From Erodium maritimum (Eukaryota > Streptophyta > Magnoliopsida > Geraniales > Geraniaceae): a stretch of 64,000 nt of DNA. The position numbers and the translations under genes were made by a program. Positions 44,003-56,071 of the stretch are shown here, piece after piece (positions within the stretch are counted from its first letter, which is position 1; each line of letters starts with the position of its first letter). The stretch spans positions 49,869,825 through 49,933,824 of the forward strand of contig OY997591.1 of the NCBI GenBank assembly GCA_963921825.1, given 5' to 3'. Under the pieces are notes generated by a model, which made no database searches, was not told where the DNA came from, and saw only the letters and a program-made list of their open reading frames with translations.

Positions 44003-44040
<38 letters not shown>

Positions 44041-44642
44041 ATTGTTGTTGTTGTTGTTGTTGTTGTTGTTTTTGTTGTTGTTGTTGTTGTTGTTGTTTTG
44101 GATTAAGTCATCTTATTCACATAACAAAACACAAGATAAGATGAAGAACACAACTCCATCTTCATCCTCTCTCTCTAGGTTTTGGCCAAGACTTTTTCCT
44201 CTCCAAAATTTGTGTTCTTGAGTTCTAAATACAAGAACTACGTGGCTTTGATTCCCGGGGTGGATACGTATGCGCCTTGGAGGCTCAAGCCGATCATCTT
44301 TTCTTGGTGTTCTTGAACAAATAGAGAAGAAAAGGTGCAGAATTTTCTGCACTGTTTTTTATCCGACCAGCCACCTTCATGAGCTCGATCGAAGGTTCAT
44401 GCAAGGTCCGATGAAGCTGATTTTTGGAGTGAATGTTATACACATATTGGTATTCAAAGTGAATGGTGTAATTTGGATTTCAACGGTTCTTTATTCAGAT
44501 AAAAGAGATGAAAGTTGAGTCACTTCATTTATTTCGTTTTGGTCATGTGTATCTAATCTTTGGTAGTTTTTCCTTGCATGGTCTCGGGTTTTATTTGCTT
44601 CCGGTGGGAGTAAGTATTCATACCCTCCATCGAGACCCAACA
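42833..44642 (+). repeat. Degraded copia 5' LTR
   Basis: Aligns along its length with 49,507-51,360. It differs by many substitutions, by a missing segment near its start and by a large TTG expansion at 44,005-44,099. It ends ...gacccaaca. Confidence 0.8.
44005..44099. repeat. (TTG)n microsatellite inside one LTR
   Basis: About 30 TTG units with a few interruptions. The equivalent place in the 3' LTR (near 50,809) has only about three units, so the tract expanded after the two LTRs separated. The poly-Leu open frame here is a repeat artefact. Confidence 0.95.
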
Positions 44643-44643
44643 T

Positions 44644-46417
44644 TGGTATCAGAGTCGTGCTACCTTCGGGATTCACAAGACGGTGTTGAGAAAGTTTCGG
44701 TTTTGCTTGAAAGTTTCATTTTTAGCATATTGTTTTGCTAATTTTTTTGATAACATGTTTTAAATTCTTGTTTATGGATTTAATGTATGTAAAATGAATT
44801 TTTAAAAATTATTTCAAATCTGGAAATTTTGAAAAAAAAATTGATTTTTCGTGCCTCGGGAGCGGGACTTTCGGGGAGCCGAAACTGGGACCGAACGGGG
44901 CTCCGTTGGACGGAGCTAGGCCAAGCATGACCATTGGATGGTTGATATCCCAAGGCTAAACCGTTTTTTTAGTTATGACAAGTTTGGAACCGTCATGACG
45001 TACTCGAAGATAAAATGTTCAAAAGTTTCATTTTTGAACGGTTTCGATAAATCGAGCATCAAAAAATTTCGAAACTTGGCTTTTAATTAAAACCGAAAAA
45101 TCACATGATGTTTGATAACAAGCTTGTTTGATAACACGATGTGTGATGTGATGTTGGCATGGTGTACATAATAGCCCCGAGCTCGATTTAATTATTTATC
45201 GCTTTTCACGGCCTGCGAGCCGTTAAAGTTAGCGTGTAATTATTTTTTCGAGGTGTGGTCGTCGAACCACTTATGTGTAATATTTATTAATTCCCGAACT
45301 GCGAGTCGTGTATTAAATTGTAATATTTTGCTCAAGACGAAGAAAGGGCGAAAAGGTCATTTGGTGGTTTTTCGGGTGTTGCTATCGACTTGGAGTTGGT
45401 GGAGCTCAAGAAGCTAGTTGGAGTTAGTTTAGGGGGGTTTTATGTGCACATTTATCTACTTATGCTTGGTTTAGTTTATGTTTGATTAATTATATGTGTT
45501 GGATTCGAATTGCATGCTTAACTTTATCGACGGAGTGTATCACCTCATATGCAAAGATAAAATTGGAATTGTAATCCTTGTTAGCGAGCCCTTATAACTG
45601 TCATTACATTGGATGTAGTTGACAGGTTTGAAGGAAGAATTACATTGGATGTAATTGGAGGCATCATTACATTTGGAATGTAGTTGATGTGCTCATCGCA
45701 TCTAGAATGTGCCAAAAGTTTTAAACACAACCGAACAAGTAAAAACGGGTCATGTTCGATACCTTCCAATTATCAACACCTTACTACCTCCCCGTCCTAT
45801 GGGTGTCGTGCGCCTTAGCGGAGCATCCATGGGAGAGCGGCGTAGTAAGTTTGGACGACATATGTGGGTGTTGTGCGCCTTAGCGGAGCACCTACATAGT
45901 GGCGGGCCATAGTTGAAAATTGGTGGACCCGACTACGATTCTCAGCCAGGGTTGAGCTAGGGTATCAGATAAGCCGTGTACTTAAGTACATACCCTACCC
46001 AAGAGTCACATTGGATGTGATTGGACGGGGTCCTACCTACATAGCTCGATTGAGTGGTGAGCCTTCGTTCAGCTTGATCTAGTGAATCAAGGATCTTGGT
46101 TTTAGATTCTAAAGGTATAGAATCGATTGTTGGTGTTTAATCTTGATCTTCATAAAATTTATTCAATTTACTGATTGAATTTTATATGTTGTAGCTCAAA
46201 TGGAAAATTGAGCGAACATTAATAGTTTGTCATTAAAACTCATGCTTGACAGGGTCAAGCTAAATGGGACAAACTATTTGGACTGATATAGAATTTTGAG
46301 GATAGTCATCAAGTCTGAACGCAAAGAATATGTCCTTGACAAGGCTATCCCTCATGTCTAGAAAATGAAGGGCATCTCGAACGTCTTAATGGACTGGGTC
46401 TTAAGATAGAATCAGAG
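44644..46417 (+). other. Copia leader and 5' gag region
   Basis: Starts with the primer-binding site tggtatcagag at 44,644. The rest to about 46,200 is noncoding and GC/AT-mixed, with the repeated phrase gcgccttagcggagca at about 45,808 and 45,876. Gag-like text becomes recognisable near 46,200. Confidence 0.55.
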
Positions 46418-49352
46418 ATGGCGGCAGATAGGTTTCTGCGCTCCCTTCCTCGTGCGTATGTTGAGTTCATCATAAACTATCACATGGACGATATGGACAA
46501 GACCATATCAGAGTTACATGAAACGTTTGTAACTACTGAGAAGAATATCAAGGATTTAGAATCCAAGGATATTCTGATAGTCAGCAAGGGAACCAGTTTC
46601 AAGAAGGAAACTGGTAGTGGCAAGGGCAAGGCTCCTGCGCACTTGGGAAGAAAGATGAGACACTTGATTGCTCATATCCATCCAAGGGCCAAGGGGTCCT
46701 CAAGGAAGGCTAAGGAGGATAATAATGTATGCTTCTATTGTCAGAAGCCTAGTCAACGAAAAGGGATTGCGGGAAAAACTAGGATGATCTGAAGAAGGGC
46801 AGTGGGACTACGCCTTCATCGGGTATTAACTTTATAGAGCTACCACTCTCTACTTCCAAAGATTCATGGGTATTGGATACCAGAGCTAAATCTCACACAT
46901 GCACTGACGTGTAGTGGATGGAAGGTAGGAGAAGCTTGGAGAAGAACGGATTGGACCTTAGAGTGGACAACAGATGAGGGTTGTAGCGAGTGATGTAGGA
47001 TCAATGAGTCTTCGTTAGCCAAGTGGCCTTGTTGTGTACTAAATAATGTATATTGGATACCTAATTTTAATAGGATCATTATATTTGTATCCGTGTTAGA
47101 CACTGAAGGATATAATGTTGATATTGAAAATTGGATTTTCAATATTCTATCCAATGATATGTTTTATGTTTGTACAAACTTGGTCCGAGGATTGTACATA
47201 TGGGTGACAATGCCTCAAGCTCTATTTATAAGGTTAATGCCAAAAGGTCTAAATCTGATAATTTAGACCGGACTCTATTAAGGCACTGTCATTTAGGCCA
47301 CATAAACAAGAAACGCATATTAGCACTTCAGAAGTGCAGACTTTTAAGTCCATTCGAATTTCATTCGAATAATAGGTGCAAGGCTTGTTTTATGGGAAAA
47401 TGACTAAAGTGCCCTTCATCGATCACGGTGAAAGGGCGGGTGAATTATTGGGGCTGATACACTCGGATGTGTGTAGACCAATAAGTTCGCTTGGTAGGAG
47501 GGGTTTTAGCTACTTTATCACATATACTGATGATTACCGTAAATATGGTTATGTCTATTCGATGAGACATAAGTCTGAAACTTTTGATAAATTCAAAGAG
47601 TTTCAGACTGGAGTAGAAAACCAGCTCGGGGAATGTATTAAGGCACTTCGATTGGGTTGAGGTGGAAAATACTTGACCAGAGAGTTTTTAGATCATCTAA
47701 AAGAGAATGGGATCCTTTAGGAACAGACTCCTCACAGGACACTGTAGTTGAAAGGTGTAGCCGAACGGAGAAATCGGATATTGTTAGACAATGGTCTGTT
47801 CCATGATCAGTTGGACTGATCTCCTGATCTCTTTATGGGGTTATGCTCTGGAAACGGCCGCAAATAGAGATGGTTGCATAGCAAGAACCAATTCCAGTAA
47901 TAATTCCTGAAGGTCCAAGGCGATTTGGAAAGATTATTCATCCACCTCCGAGATATGGTTACTTTGTGTTTAGAGGTGACGATGAGCTCATGGTGGATCA
48001 CGAGGATCCAACCACCTTTCCAGAAGCCGTGGACGGACCTGACTCCGAGTTATGGCTGGGAGACATGAGGACGGAAATGATGTCCATGTCGGACAACCAA
48101 GTCTGGGAACTAGTTGATCCCATCGGTGGTGTGGGTACCATCGGATGCAAAATGATCTTCAAGGTGAAGATTGACATGGATGGAAATCCTTTGACTTATA
48201 AAGCCCGATTGGTGGCGAAAGGTTATAGACATATCCAAGGGATTGACTATAAGGAAACCTTCTCCCTAGTGGCTATGGTCAAATCTATCCAAATTCTTCT
48301 TTACATAGTCTTGTGTCTTGATTACGAGATATGGCAAGTGGATGTCAAAACTGATTTCTTAAATGAAAATTTGACTGAAGACGTTTGTATGTCTCAACCC
48401 AAAGGTTTTGACGATCCGAAGAATAAGGGAAAGATTTGTAAGTTGTTGAAATCCATTTATGGATTGCAACGCACTTCTCGGTGTTTGATCCTTCGTTTTG
48501 ATGAAGCTGTAATTGGATTTGGCTTAATCAAGAATAATGATGAATCTTGCGTTTATAAGAATTCTAGTGGGTTCAAGATTACCTTTCTGGTGCTCATTGA
48601 AAACGACAACCCAACCTTACACGAGACTAAAGCTTGGTTAAGGAGGTATTTCTCAATAAAGGACTTAGGCGATGTTGCTTATATCTTAGGGATTAAGATA
48701 TGTAGAGATCGCACCAAGAGAGTCTTGGATTTAAGTCGGGGAACCTATGTGAACAAGGCATTGAGTAGGTTCTCAATGCTCGATTCAAAGAAAGGACTCT
48801 TACCCACTAGCCATGGCATTCATCTCAACAAGACTCAGTGCCCTAAGAAATCTAATGAGTTGAAAAGGATGATGTGAATCTCATGCGCCTAGGGGCAGGA
48901 TCGATCATATATGTCATGACATGTACAAGACCGGACGTCTCGTAAGCCTTATGTTGTACCAGTAGACATCAGTCTAACCTAGGGGAAAGATGATGTTGAA
49001 CTAGTCGTCGAAGGATGAGTAGACGCTAGTTTTCCAAGACAAATCCAGATGACTTTAGAAGTCAGTCAGGATATGTGTTTACGCTGAATGGATGAGCTTT
49101 AGCTGGGAGAGCGTAAAGCAAGATACCGTCGTCGAATCTACGATAGACGCCAAGTACATGGATGTTGTAGAGGCAGCTAAGGAGGCTATGTGGATTTGGA
49201 AATTCACGGCAGGGTTGGGTGTAATTAAAAACCCATCCAGCCCGGTGAATCCATTTTGCGACAACACAAGGGCCATTGCGCAAGCTAAAAGCCCAGATCG
49301 CATAACAAATCCAAACATGTACTGCGGCGTATCCACCTCATCAGAGAAATAC
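46418..49352 (+). pseudogene. Degraded copia gag-pol
   Basis: Pieces in order: gag with a damaged zinc knuckle (46,418-46,792, CFYCQKPSQ...); pre-integrase and integrase (47,170-47,660, RHCHLGHINKKR ... CKACFMGK ... IHSDVCRP), followed by stops; RT (47,966-48,877) with KVDVK-like QVDVKTDFLNE and KSIYGLQR; RNase H (49,092-49,355, STIDAKYMDVVEAAKEA). In RT the expected YVDD segment is absent: FLVLIENDNPTL runs straight on. Frameshifts and missing catalytic residues make it inactive. Confidence 0.85.
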
Positions 49353-49506
49353 TGAACCGAGGTGAAGTGAAGATAACCTATATTGCAACGGATGATAACA
49401 AAACCAACCCTTTGAATAAGGTATTGTCGCTGCCTAAACATGTTAGACATGCAAAGTCGATGGGGGGCATATTGGAGTTTAGATTGGAACTAGGGCAAGT
49501 GGGAGA

Positions 49507-51360
49507 TTGTTAGTCTTAGTGCCCGTAGTTTAATCCTAAATGTCCAAATGTATAAATCAACGTTAGCAATAAAATTAAAGCGGCTTTATATTACTTACGT
49601 GGTTGAGTAATATATCGGTGTGTGCTCTAATCTATGCCCACAATGCGAATAGAACCATAGATCGAGATAGATCACACTCGATTGGTCCCTAGTCAACAAA
49701 GTTTCACTAGAAGCGACTAGTATGAAAGATGGCTCTTTATGGCTTACGTTCTGTTAGTCATTGGAATGGGATTCCGGAGTCTGATCATAGATATCATGTG
49801 GGACATGATATTGGACGACCCGACATGAATATGTGTCATAGATCAAGTCATGAACATATTCATTGTCGTAGTTTGTCAAGTATCCTTAGACCAAGGAGTC
49901 TTTGTGATCGCTATGCAGTAAACAACTGAGTTTGACCTGAGCCTAACATTTTCCGTAACAGGGCTTCCATAACGTCCAGGATTGGCTTGGGGACGGACTG
50001 CATGAGTGACACGAAAGACGGCTAAGGGATTTATCACTCATACTACGGTATAGGAAAGATATCGGTTCTCGGCCGCTTGTTCGAGAGTGACTGAAAGAAT
50101 AGCATGGCCTTGCACATGATATTGTGTATCATATATTCAGTCATCTCACATATCAAGGAACATTGATTGAGAATAATAAGGATGACGGCTATATGTCTTA
50201 TCTCAATCAGGATATCGGAGATAAAAGGATAATGGTAGGGACGACGGAAAGGTTAGAATCAACAGGGTCGATTCGTTATACAGTGACAGGCAATACTAAA
50301 GTCTCGTTAGTTGCCACTTAAATAGGATCAAGTAAAATGGGATTTTACGTTGATCTTATGACATGCATAAACCTATGGGTCACACCAGAGGATGAAACTC
50401 ATTAACACATTTATGGAGAATGCCCAAAAGGGAGTTGTCTCGGGACATGAGCAAAACTGAGTTTTGGGTAATGTGCTTGTAAGTGAATAAGACTTTACGG
50501 ATCGAGACGAGGCTTGGAGTCTTGGATTGATCACGTCGGATAATGTTGGACATTTCTGGTATGGAAGGATTGGAGGCGATGAGCACGCCACTAGACCTCG
50601 TTGGGAATGGCCACGAGGCATGTTCTAAGAGGCTCATGCAACCAAGGCCCATGGAAATAATTTATCAAGGTCTTGATTAATTATCACTAAGTACGGAAGA
50701 CATGGATTAAAGTGTTGGTGATTCATCACCTAACCACATCATGTCCACGCATACTTAGAACCATACTTGTTCTATTTACACCATGCTTCTCTACACCTTA
50801 CTTGTCCTTGTTGTTGTTGGATTAAGTCATCTTATTCACTTAACAAAACATAAGACAAGATGAAGAACTCAACTCCATCTTCTTCCTCTCTCTCTCTAGG
50901 TTTTGGCCAAGACTTTTTCTTCTCCAAAATTTGTGTTCTTGAGTTCTAAATACGAGAACTACGTGGCTTTGATTCTCGGGGTGGATACGTAGGCGTCTTG
51001 GAGACTCAAGCCAATCATCTTTTCTTGGTGTTCTTGAACAAATAGAGGAGAAAAGGTGCAGAATTTTCTGCACTGTTTTCTGTCCGACTAGCCACCTTCA
51101 TGAGCTCGATCGGAGGTTCATCTAAGGTCTGATGAAGCTGTTTTTGAAGTGAATGTTCTACACATATTGGTATACAAAGTGAATGGTGGAATTTGGATTT
51201 CAACGGTTCGTTATTCAGATAAACGAGGTGAACGTTGAGTCACTTCATTTATTTCGTTGTGGTCTTGTGTATCTAATCTTTGGTAGATTTTCCTTGCATG
51301 GTCTCGATTTTTATTTTCTTCCACTGCGATTATGTATTCATACCCTCCATCGAGACCCAA
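49507..51360 (+). repeat. Degraded copia 3' LTR
   Basis: Starts tgttagtcttagtgcccg after the purine tract and ends ...cgagacccaa, two bases short of the 5' LTR end. Open frames inside are mirrored in the 5' LTR and are not genes. Confidence 0.8.
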
Positions 51361-51640
51361 AAGACACCTGGTGCGGAGTAGGGGCGGAGAGATCAATCGG
51401 AGAAGGAGACAAAGGGGGCGAGCACGGTTGCGGGGATAGAGGGGACACAGGTCGAACAGGAACCCATCGCCGGTGGTTCAGAGTCAAGGGCCACAGACAG
51501 GGACCCGCAAAGGAATGGTGGGGAGGAGAGGACCGCCTGACGGAAGATTTGAGCCAGACCTAGGCCGGGGGCGACGCTGGCGCTGCGTCTGTGCTGAGGG
51601 CGTCAAAACCCTAGCAGAGAGACTTTCCATGTGATTTTTT
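51361..51640 (-). mobile_element. Probable 5' leader of the split LINE
   Basis: GC-rich DNA that on the minus strand begins near CTCTCTGCTAGGGTTTTGAC, a typical LINE 5' leader. Its composition matches the LINE relic on the other side of the copia element. No conserved coding text is visible. Confidence 0.45.
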
Positions 51641-51725
51641 CTAAATTTAATTTCATTAAGTCGAATAATTTTTGCCTCCTTACTTTTTTATTATTATTTC
51701 ATATTCAATTTATGTACACAACATT

Positions 51726-54133
51726 TTTTTTGAAACGGGTAACCGGAGACTTTCATTAATACCAAAAGGTAATCAAACAGGATGAGGCGTGGCCGCCTCG
51801 GATTCCAGATATATGTTCGGGCCGACCGTAGCAAGCCCGGTTCTCATGGACCCATAATAATAGCCCACTTGAAATCGTGGGCACAAACTCAAGACAACTC
51901 CCTACCATCGTTCCAACATAACGAGGCAAAAAATACCAAGTTCCAAAATCCACAGAAAGTAAAATATCCCAACAGAAACATAACCGATAATAGAATAAGT
52001 AAAAAATAGATGTTGATAATGCAGGCTGCCCAGGACCTCCCAGCAGTGGCTGTCCCGGGTCTGTAGGTATAGTCTGGGGCCGACTCCACCCACCCCTGCT
52101 GGGACGGATCATTCCTCAATCGGAGGCCTTTGTGCCTCCGCTTCATCTGCTCTCCCCTCCCCCTAGAAGGGCGGATACCAATGCTGCTGTTGGGAAGTCG
52201 GATCTCCCATCTGCTTCTTTGTCTCCGGCGGGCGTGCATACAACGAACCACTTCTAGTCTTCAGGGTGGTCATCTTGCCTTTGCCTCGACTGGGCCCGCC
52301 TTTCCCTAAACCCTCCTAGGGGTCTCCCTGTTGTCCTAGGGGATCTTCCTCCTTCTCGTCCCTCGTCACTGCAGTATATCCGGGGTCAACTCGAACCACA
52401 GTGTCAGTAGCAGGGTGGACGTTAGCCAGGTAGTCAGGGTTCGTGGACTTGGGTGGCGGTGTGGGTACTCCATGGCCACCCCCTACAGTGTATTGGTTAA
52501 CCATTCTCGGTTAACCTTAGCCAGGTAGTCAGGCTTCGGGATGCCTGCATCGGATGATTCTGCGCCCATAGTGATTTCCCTGGAAGGAATCAGAGGGTTC
52601 AGTGATACATCACTCAGGAGATAAGTGATCGTCGGGTGTGACGCCGAAGGGGGTGCATAACAGATCGTTCGCAGCAACCGGCCCACATCCAGATCCCTCG
52701 GGACCAGAATAGAGTGGTCATACCGAATCTCCTCCCGGCCAATTCCCGACAGTAGGGTCGGGCAGCCCGAGATCTTGTGTGTCATCATGCCTCACCTGCG
52801 ACAAAAATCTACCACTCTCTCGTATTGTAGATCAATCACAACAGGAGTATCAATACCTGGGAACCGGAGGCGGATTCTGCGCCGTAAGGGTTGAGTCAGC
52901 TCGATCCGAACCCTTAGCCAGAGATGCATATCCTCCCGTCGAGCCGTCGGGATTGGGGCCGACATGACTTGAGTGCCCATGCTGCCTGCAATGAGGCCGC
53001 GGATGTAATGATTCCTGGCTCCTCCCGGGATGTTCAGCACCCGGACCCCAAGCTCCACATGGTTGAAGTTAATCTCGTCTGCCCGGTCGAATTGCCTAAG
53101 CGGTTCAAGGAGGAGGGGAAATCCCTTGAAGCTCCAGGGACCCCTGTGACGGATGTCTTCCATTTCCTTGGCGGACGGGAAGTGATATCCCGTGACCTCT
53201 GGGGACATAAACTCCACCTTACTCCCGGTCACCTTCCATTTACGCTGCATCATCGCACATACGATGTTCTGGTTGTAGGTCTGATCCCTTGCGACCTTTG
53301 CTGCAAGAGAGAACTGATATGACCCGGTGGTGAACAGTGAGACTCCCTCTTCCGACACCACTACCTCATCGTCCTCATCCTCCCAGTCCGGGACCGGGGA
53401 TATACGGTTTGGTTGGAGCTCAGATGACGACCCCAACGGGCTTCTGGTGACCGGACAGTCCAGCCTTGGGACCGGTATACGCTCCGACGGCGGGAGATAG
53501 CGATTCACCACCGGAGAAGGGGGTGGCTGAGGAAGGTATATCAGATCCCTGTGGATCTCCATCTCCGTTGAGTTGTGTCCGACGTAGGTTGGGAGCGGCG
53601 CCGATGGCTGTGGAGACACGCCTACGGCCAAAGGCGCGCCCGGCCTGTCTTTCAGATCCAAAGGCCGCGGTGACAGCCGGGGATGGTGCACCGGGAGAAC
53701 AGGATCCGTCTCGATCAGCGGCGGAGGGACGGCATCGTGGCCGTCGTCTCGCTGGACGGATACTTCGAGGCGATGGACAGCCTCTACATGGGGTCGGATC
53801 TGATCTAGGAGGACCATTTCCAGCCCGTGGGGATGGGGAGATCCGACATCGGTCGGGTAGAATTGGTCGATATTGATGGAGGAAGGGCGGCGGTGGTTCT
53901 GTAGGTGTAGGCGGCTGTGGCGGCGTACTCGGGGAAGAGGAGGCAGGACCGAGGAGAGACGGGTGTGTGGCTGGCGACGGCGACGTTGTGGAGATAGGAG
54001 GATTGTGCGAGTGGTGGTGATGAGGAGAGGAGTAGAAGACGATCGGAGAGGATGGTGGTTGACGGCGGTGGCGACCCTAAGTAGGGTAGAGAGATACCTC
54101 ACCTGGAGGTGTGTGGAGAGCTTAAATAAATAT
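51726..54133 (-). mobile_element. ORF1-only LINE, 2.4 kb, with 17-bp TSD
   Basis: A minus-strand element bounded by tttatgtacacaa[c/t]att at 51,709-51,725 and 54,134-54,150 (one mismatch), as made by target-primed reverse transcription. Its 3' end is a run of A (plus-strand T at 51,724-51,731). It holds an ORF1 and a ~330-bp tail but no endonuclease or reverse transcriptase, so it is non-autonomous. The tail is shared with the element at 54,300-55,310. Confidence 0.88.
52483..53817 (-). pseudogene. LINE ORF1 with nonsense codon in the zinc knuckle
   Basis: The likely start is ATG 53,815-53,817 (MVLLDQIRPHVEAVHRLE); the frame is also open upstream of the element. A Pro-rich N-terminal half is followed by DUF4283 (FSLAAKVARDQTYNQNIV ... 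GPWSFKGFPLLLE) and a second block (HLWLRVRIELTQPLRRRIRL). The zinc knuckle reads C-R-R-stop-G-M-M-T-H-K-I-S-G-C. The TGA at 52,792-52,794 stands where the second Cys codon (TGC/TGT) must have been, and the frame is open on both sides. ORF1 proteins bind LINE RNA, and the stop removes the knuckle and tail. Confidence 0.85.
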
Positions 54134-54299
54134 TTTATGTACACAATATTAACCATATATATATTATTATTATTGATAATTACAACAAATAATGCCATTC
54201 TGGTTTTGATCACTGTTATCTTTTCATACATAATAAAGAATATTACCATAAATCAATTACCTATGTTCTACTATACTATTTCACGGGTTGAACAAAAAA

Positions 54300-55310
54300 C
54301 AACACCCATTTTTTGGTGTACCTCTACCCTTTCTAGGGTTCCTAAGTTCTGCCGCCCACCTTTCCTCGTCGGTCTCTGTCCACCTGCAACCTCCTCCACC
54401 GCGAGTCTCCTCTCCTTGCTCGACATCACCATCATTCGGTAATCTTCTCTAAACCATTTTTTATGGCCTCCGTCTCACAACACCATCGCGACGATACGAA
54501 GTCATCTTCCCCGGGCTTTCTCCCCGGTGTCGACTTCCCTACGTCGGACGTTGTCTAATCTGCTGCTATGTCGGTTGGACACCAAGCCCTCGAGTGCAGC
54601 ATGCACCCGCCGCCGACGGACAAATCGATCTCGGCCAGTGCGGGTGCAATTGTCCCCTACGAACCCCAACCATCGGAGAAAGTCGTTTCACCGGAATGGA
54701 TGACCCCTCGCCGGCCACATGCAGAGACCGGTCACAACCTACCCCTCCAACGCGACCATGCCGAGCCGCTGCAAATTCGCGGCACCCCGCCATCGGTGCC
54801 CTATCCGAAATATCGTCCCCCGGGCATGCATGACCCAGATCCGGTGGGTCGATCGTCGCCACCATCAGATCTGATCAGATGAACCCAGCGGAGGCAAGTC
54901 AACCTCCTATGCAGGAATGAGAGGACCCGGCGGGGGTGGATCTGGCCGCTGCTGGCCTATATCCACAGACCCGGGACAGCCAGTGCTGGGAGGTCTCAGA
55001 AAGCCCGCATTCACATCTCTCTACGTCTGGATGCTTTTATATTATTCTATTTTTCGTTGGAACAATTTGTTTTATGCTTTGGTTTGGACAATTTTCTTTA
55101 TGTCTCGTTGTTTTGAGACGTCGGTAAGGGGATGTCTTGAGGTATTGTTTACGATATCGAGTAGGCTATTTTTACGGGTCCATGAGCGCTGGGCTTGCTA
55201 CGGTCGGCCCAGACACATATCTGGAACCCAGGACGGTTACGCTCTACCATGTATGGTTTCTTTTTTGCATTAATGCACTTCCCCGGTTACCCGTTTAAAA
55301 AAACACAATT
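54300..55310 (+). mobile_element. Short LINE derivative, opposite orientation
   Basis: It starts near ctctaccctttctagggtt, similar to the 5' end of the 51.7-54.1-kb element. It carries an unrelated ~600-bp body with no conserved domain, then the same 3' tail (cgggtccatgagcgc ... gcttgctacggtcggccc ... ccggttacccgttt, then A-run). No clear target-site duplication was found. It is a non-autonomous relative. Confidence 0.7.
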
Positions 55311-56071
55311 TTTATCAAAGATTATTTTGAACAAGTGATTATTTTTATCATAAACCATATCTACATAATTATTACAGAGTTTAAGATGTTTAAATAAAAA
55401 ATAAAAAATTGACAGATCTGATTTACAACAATCAGAAGGTAATGAAGTAATTAGAAAGGAAAACAAGAAAATTGTGCAAATCTAAAAAATACATATAGTA
55501 TAATATCTAGCACCTCAGTTTGGATTTTTGAGTTCAACTAGAATCACAGATCCAACATTCTGGTTTGAAAAATAAATCGCAAACAAAAAAATAAGGACGT
55601 AAACAAAGTTCTAAACACATGCATCTAATTACTAATATAAACTAAACAATATTGAAAAAAATTAAACAAAAAACAGTGAGAAGATGAGATAGAACAAAAG
55701 AACAATAATACATCCTTAAGTTAAGAGGTAGAAGAAAGAACCAACTATCTAAATATCTAATGGTTATATTTTATATTCTGAGAAGATATCATGTGGATTG
55801 TGGAGAGAGGTGGCAAGGTGTAGAGAGAAGCTAAGGGATGAGTAAACATGAGTTGTGAAGTGTATATTTATTGAGGTTTGAAATTTTGGTCATACATTAC
55901 TTTGGAGAAGTGTTTGTTTGTGTCTTTAAAGGATGAGAATGGATGGTCTTATATAGGCAATCGAATCGGTCCATATGACATTGAGGAGGTTCGGATTACG
56001 ATACAATAAACTTACCGAACAACAGGTGCAGGGAAATACATTGAATTCAACTACGGAAATGAAATTAACAA
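55311..56071. other. AT-rich noncoding DNA
   Basis: No supported gene. The right part may belong to the Harbinger element that follows. Its terminal inverted repeats were not located. Confidence 0.5.

Larger units (their letters stand above)
42833..51360 (+). mobile_element. Degraded Ty1/copia element with ~1.8-kb LTRs
   Basis: The LTRs at about 42,833-44,642 and 49,507-51,360 are clearly the same sequence (gcaataaaattaaagcggc near both starts; ctccatcgagaccca near both ends). A primer-binding site (tggtatcagag) follows at 44,644 and a purine tract (gtgggagat) precedes 49,507. The 5' LTR start has deletions relative to the 3' copy. Pol is full of stops. LTR length and pol text fit the Angela/SIRE-like part of copia, which is inference. 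It appears to have inserted into a LINE. Confidence 0.85.

Noticed and set aside
44003-44221. Poly-Leu open frame
   Set aside because: Translation of the (TTG)n microsatellite in a copia LTR. No other support.
40620-51650. Shared attttttctaa near both sides of the split LINE as a TSD
   Set aside because: It is not adjacent to a clear poly(A) tail and is low-complexity, so it can be chance.
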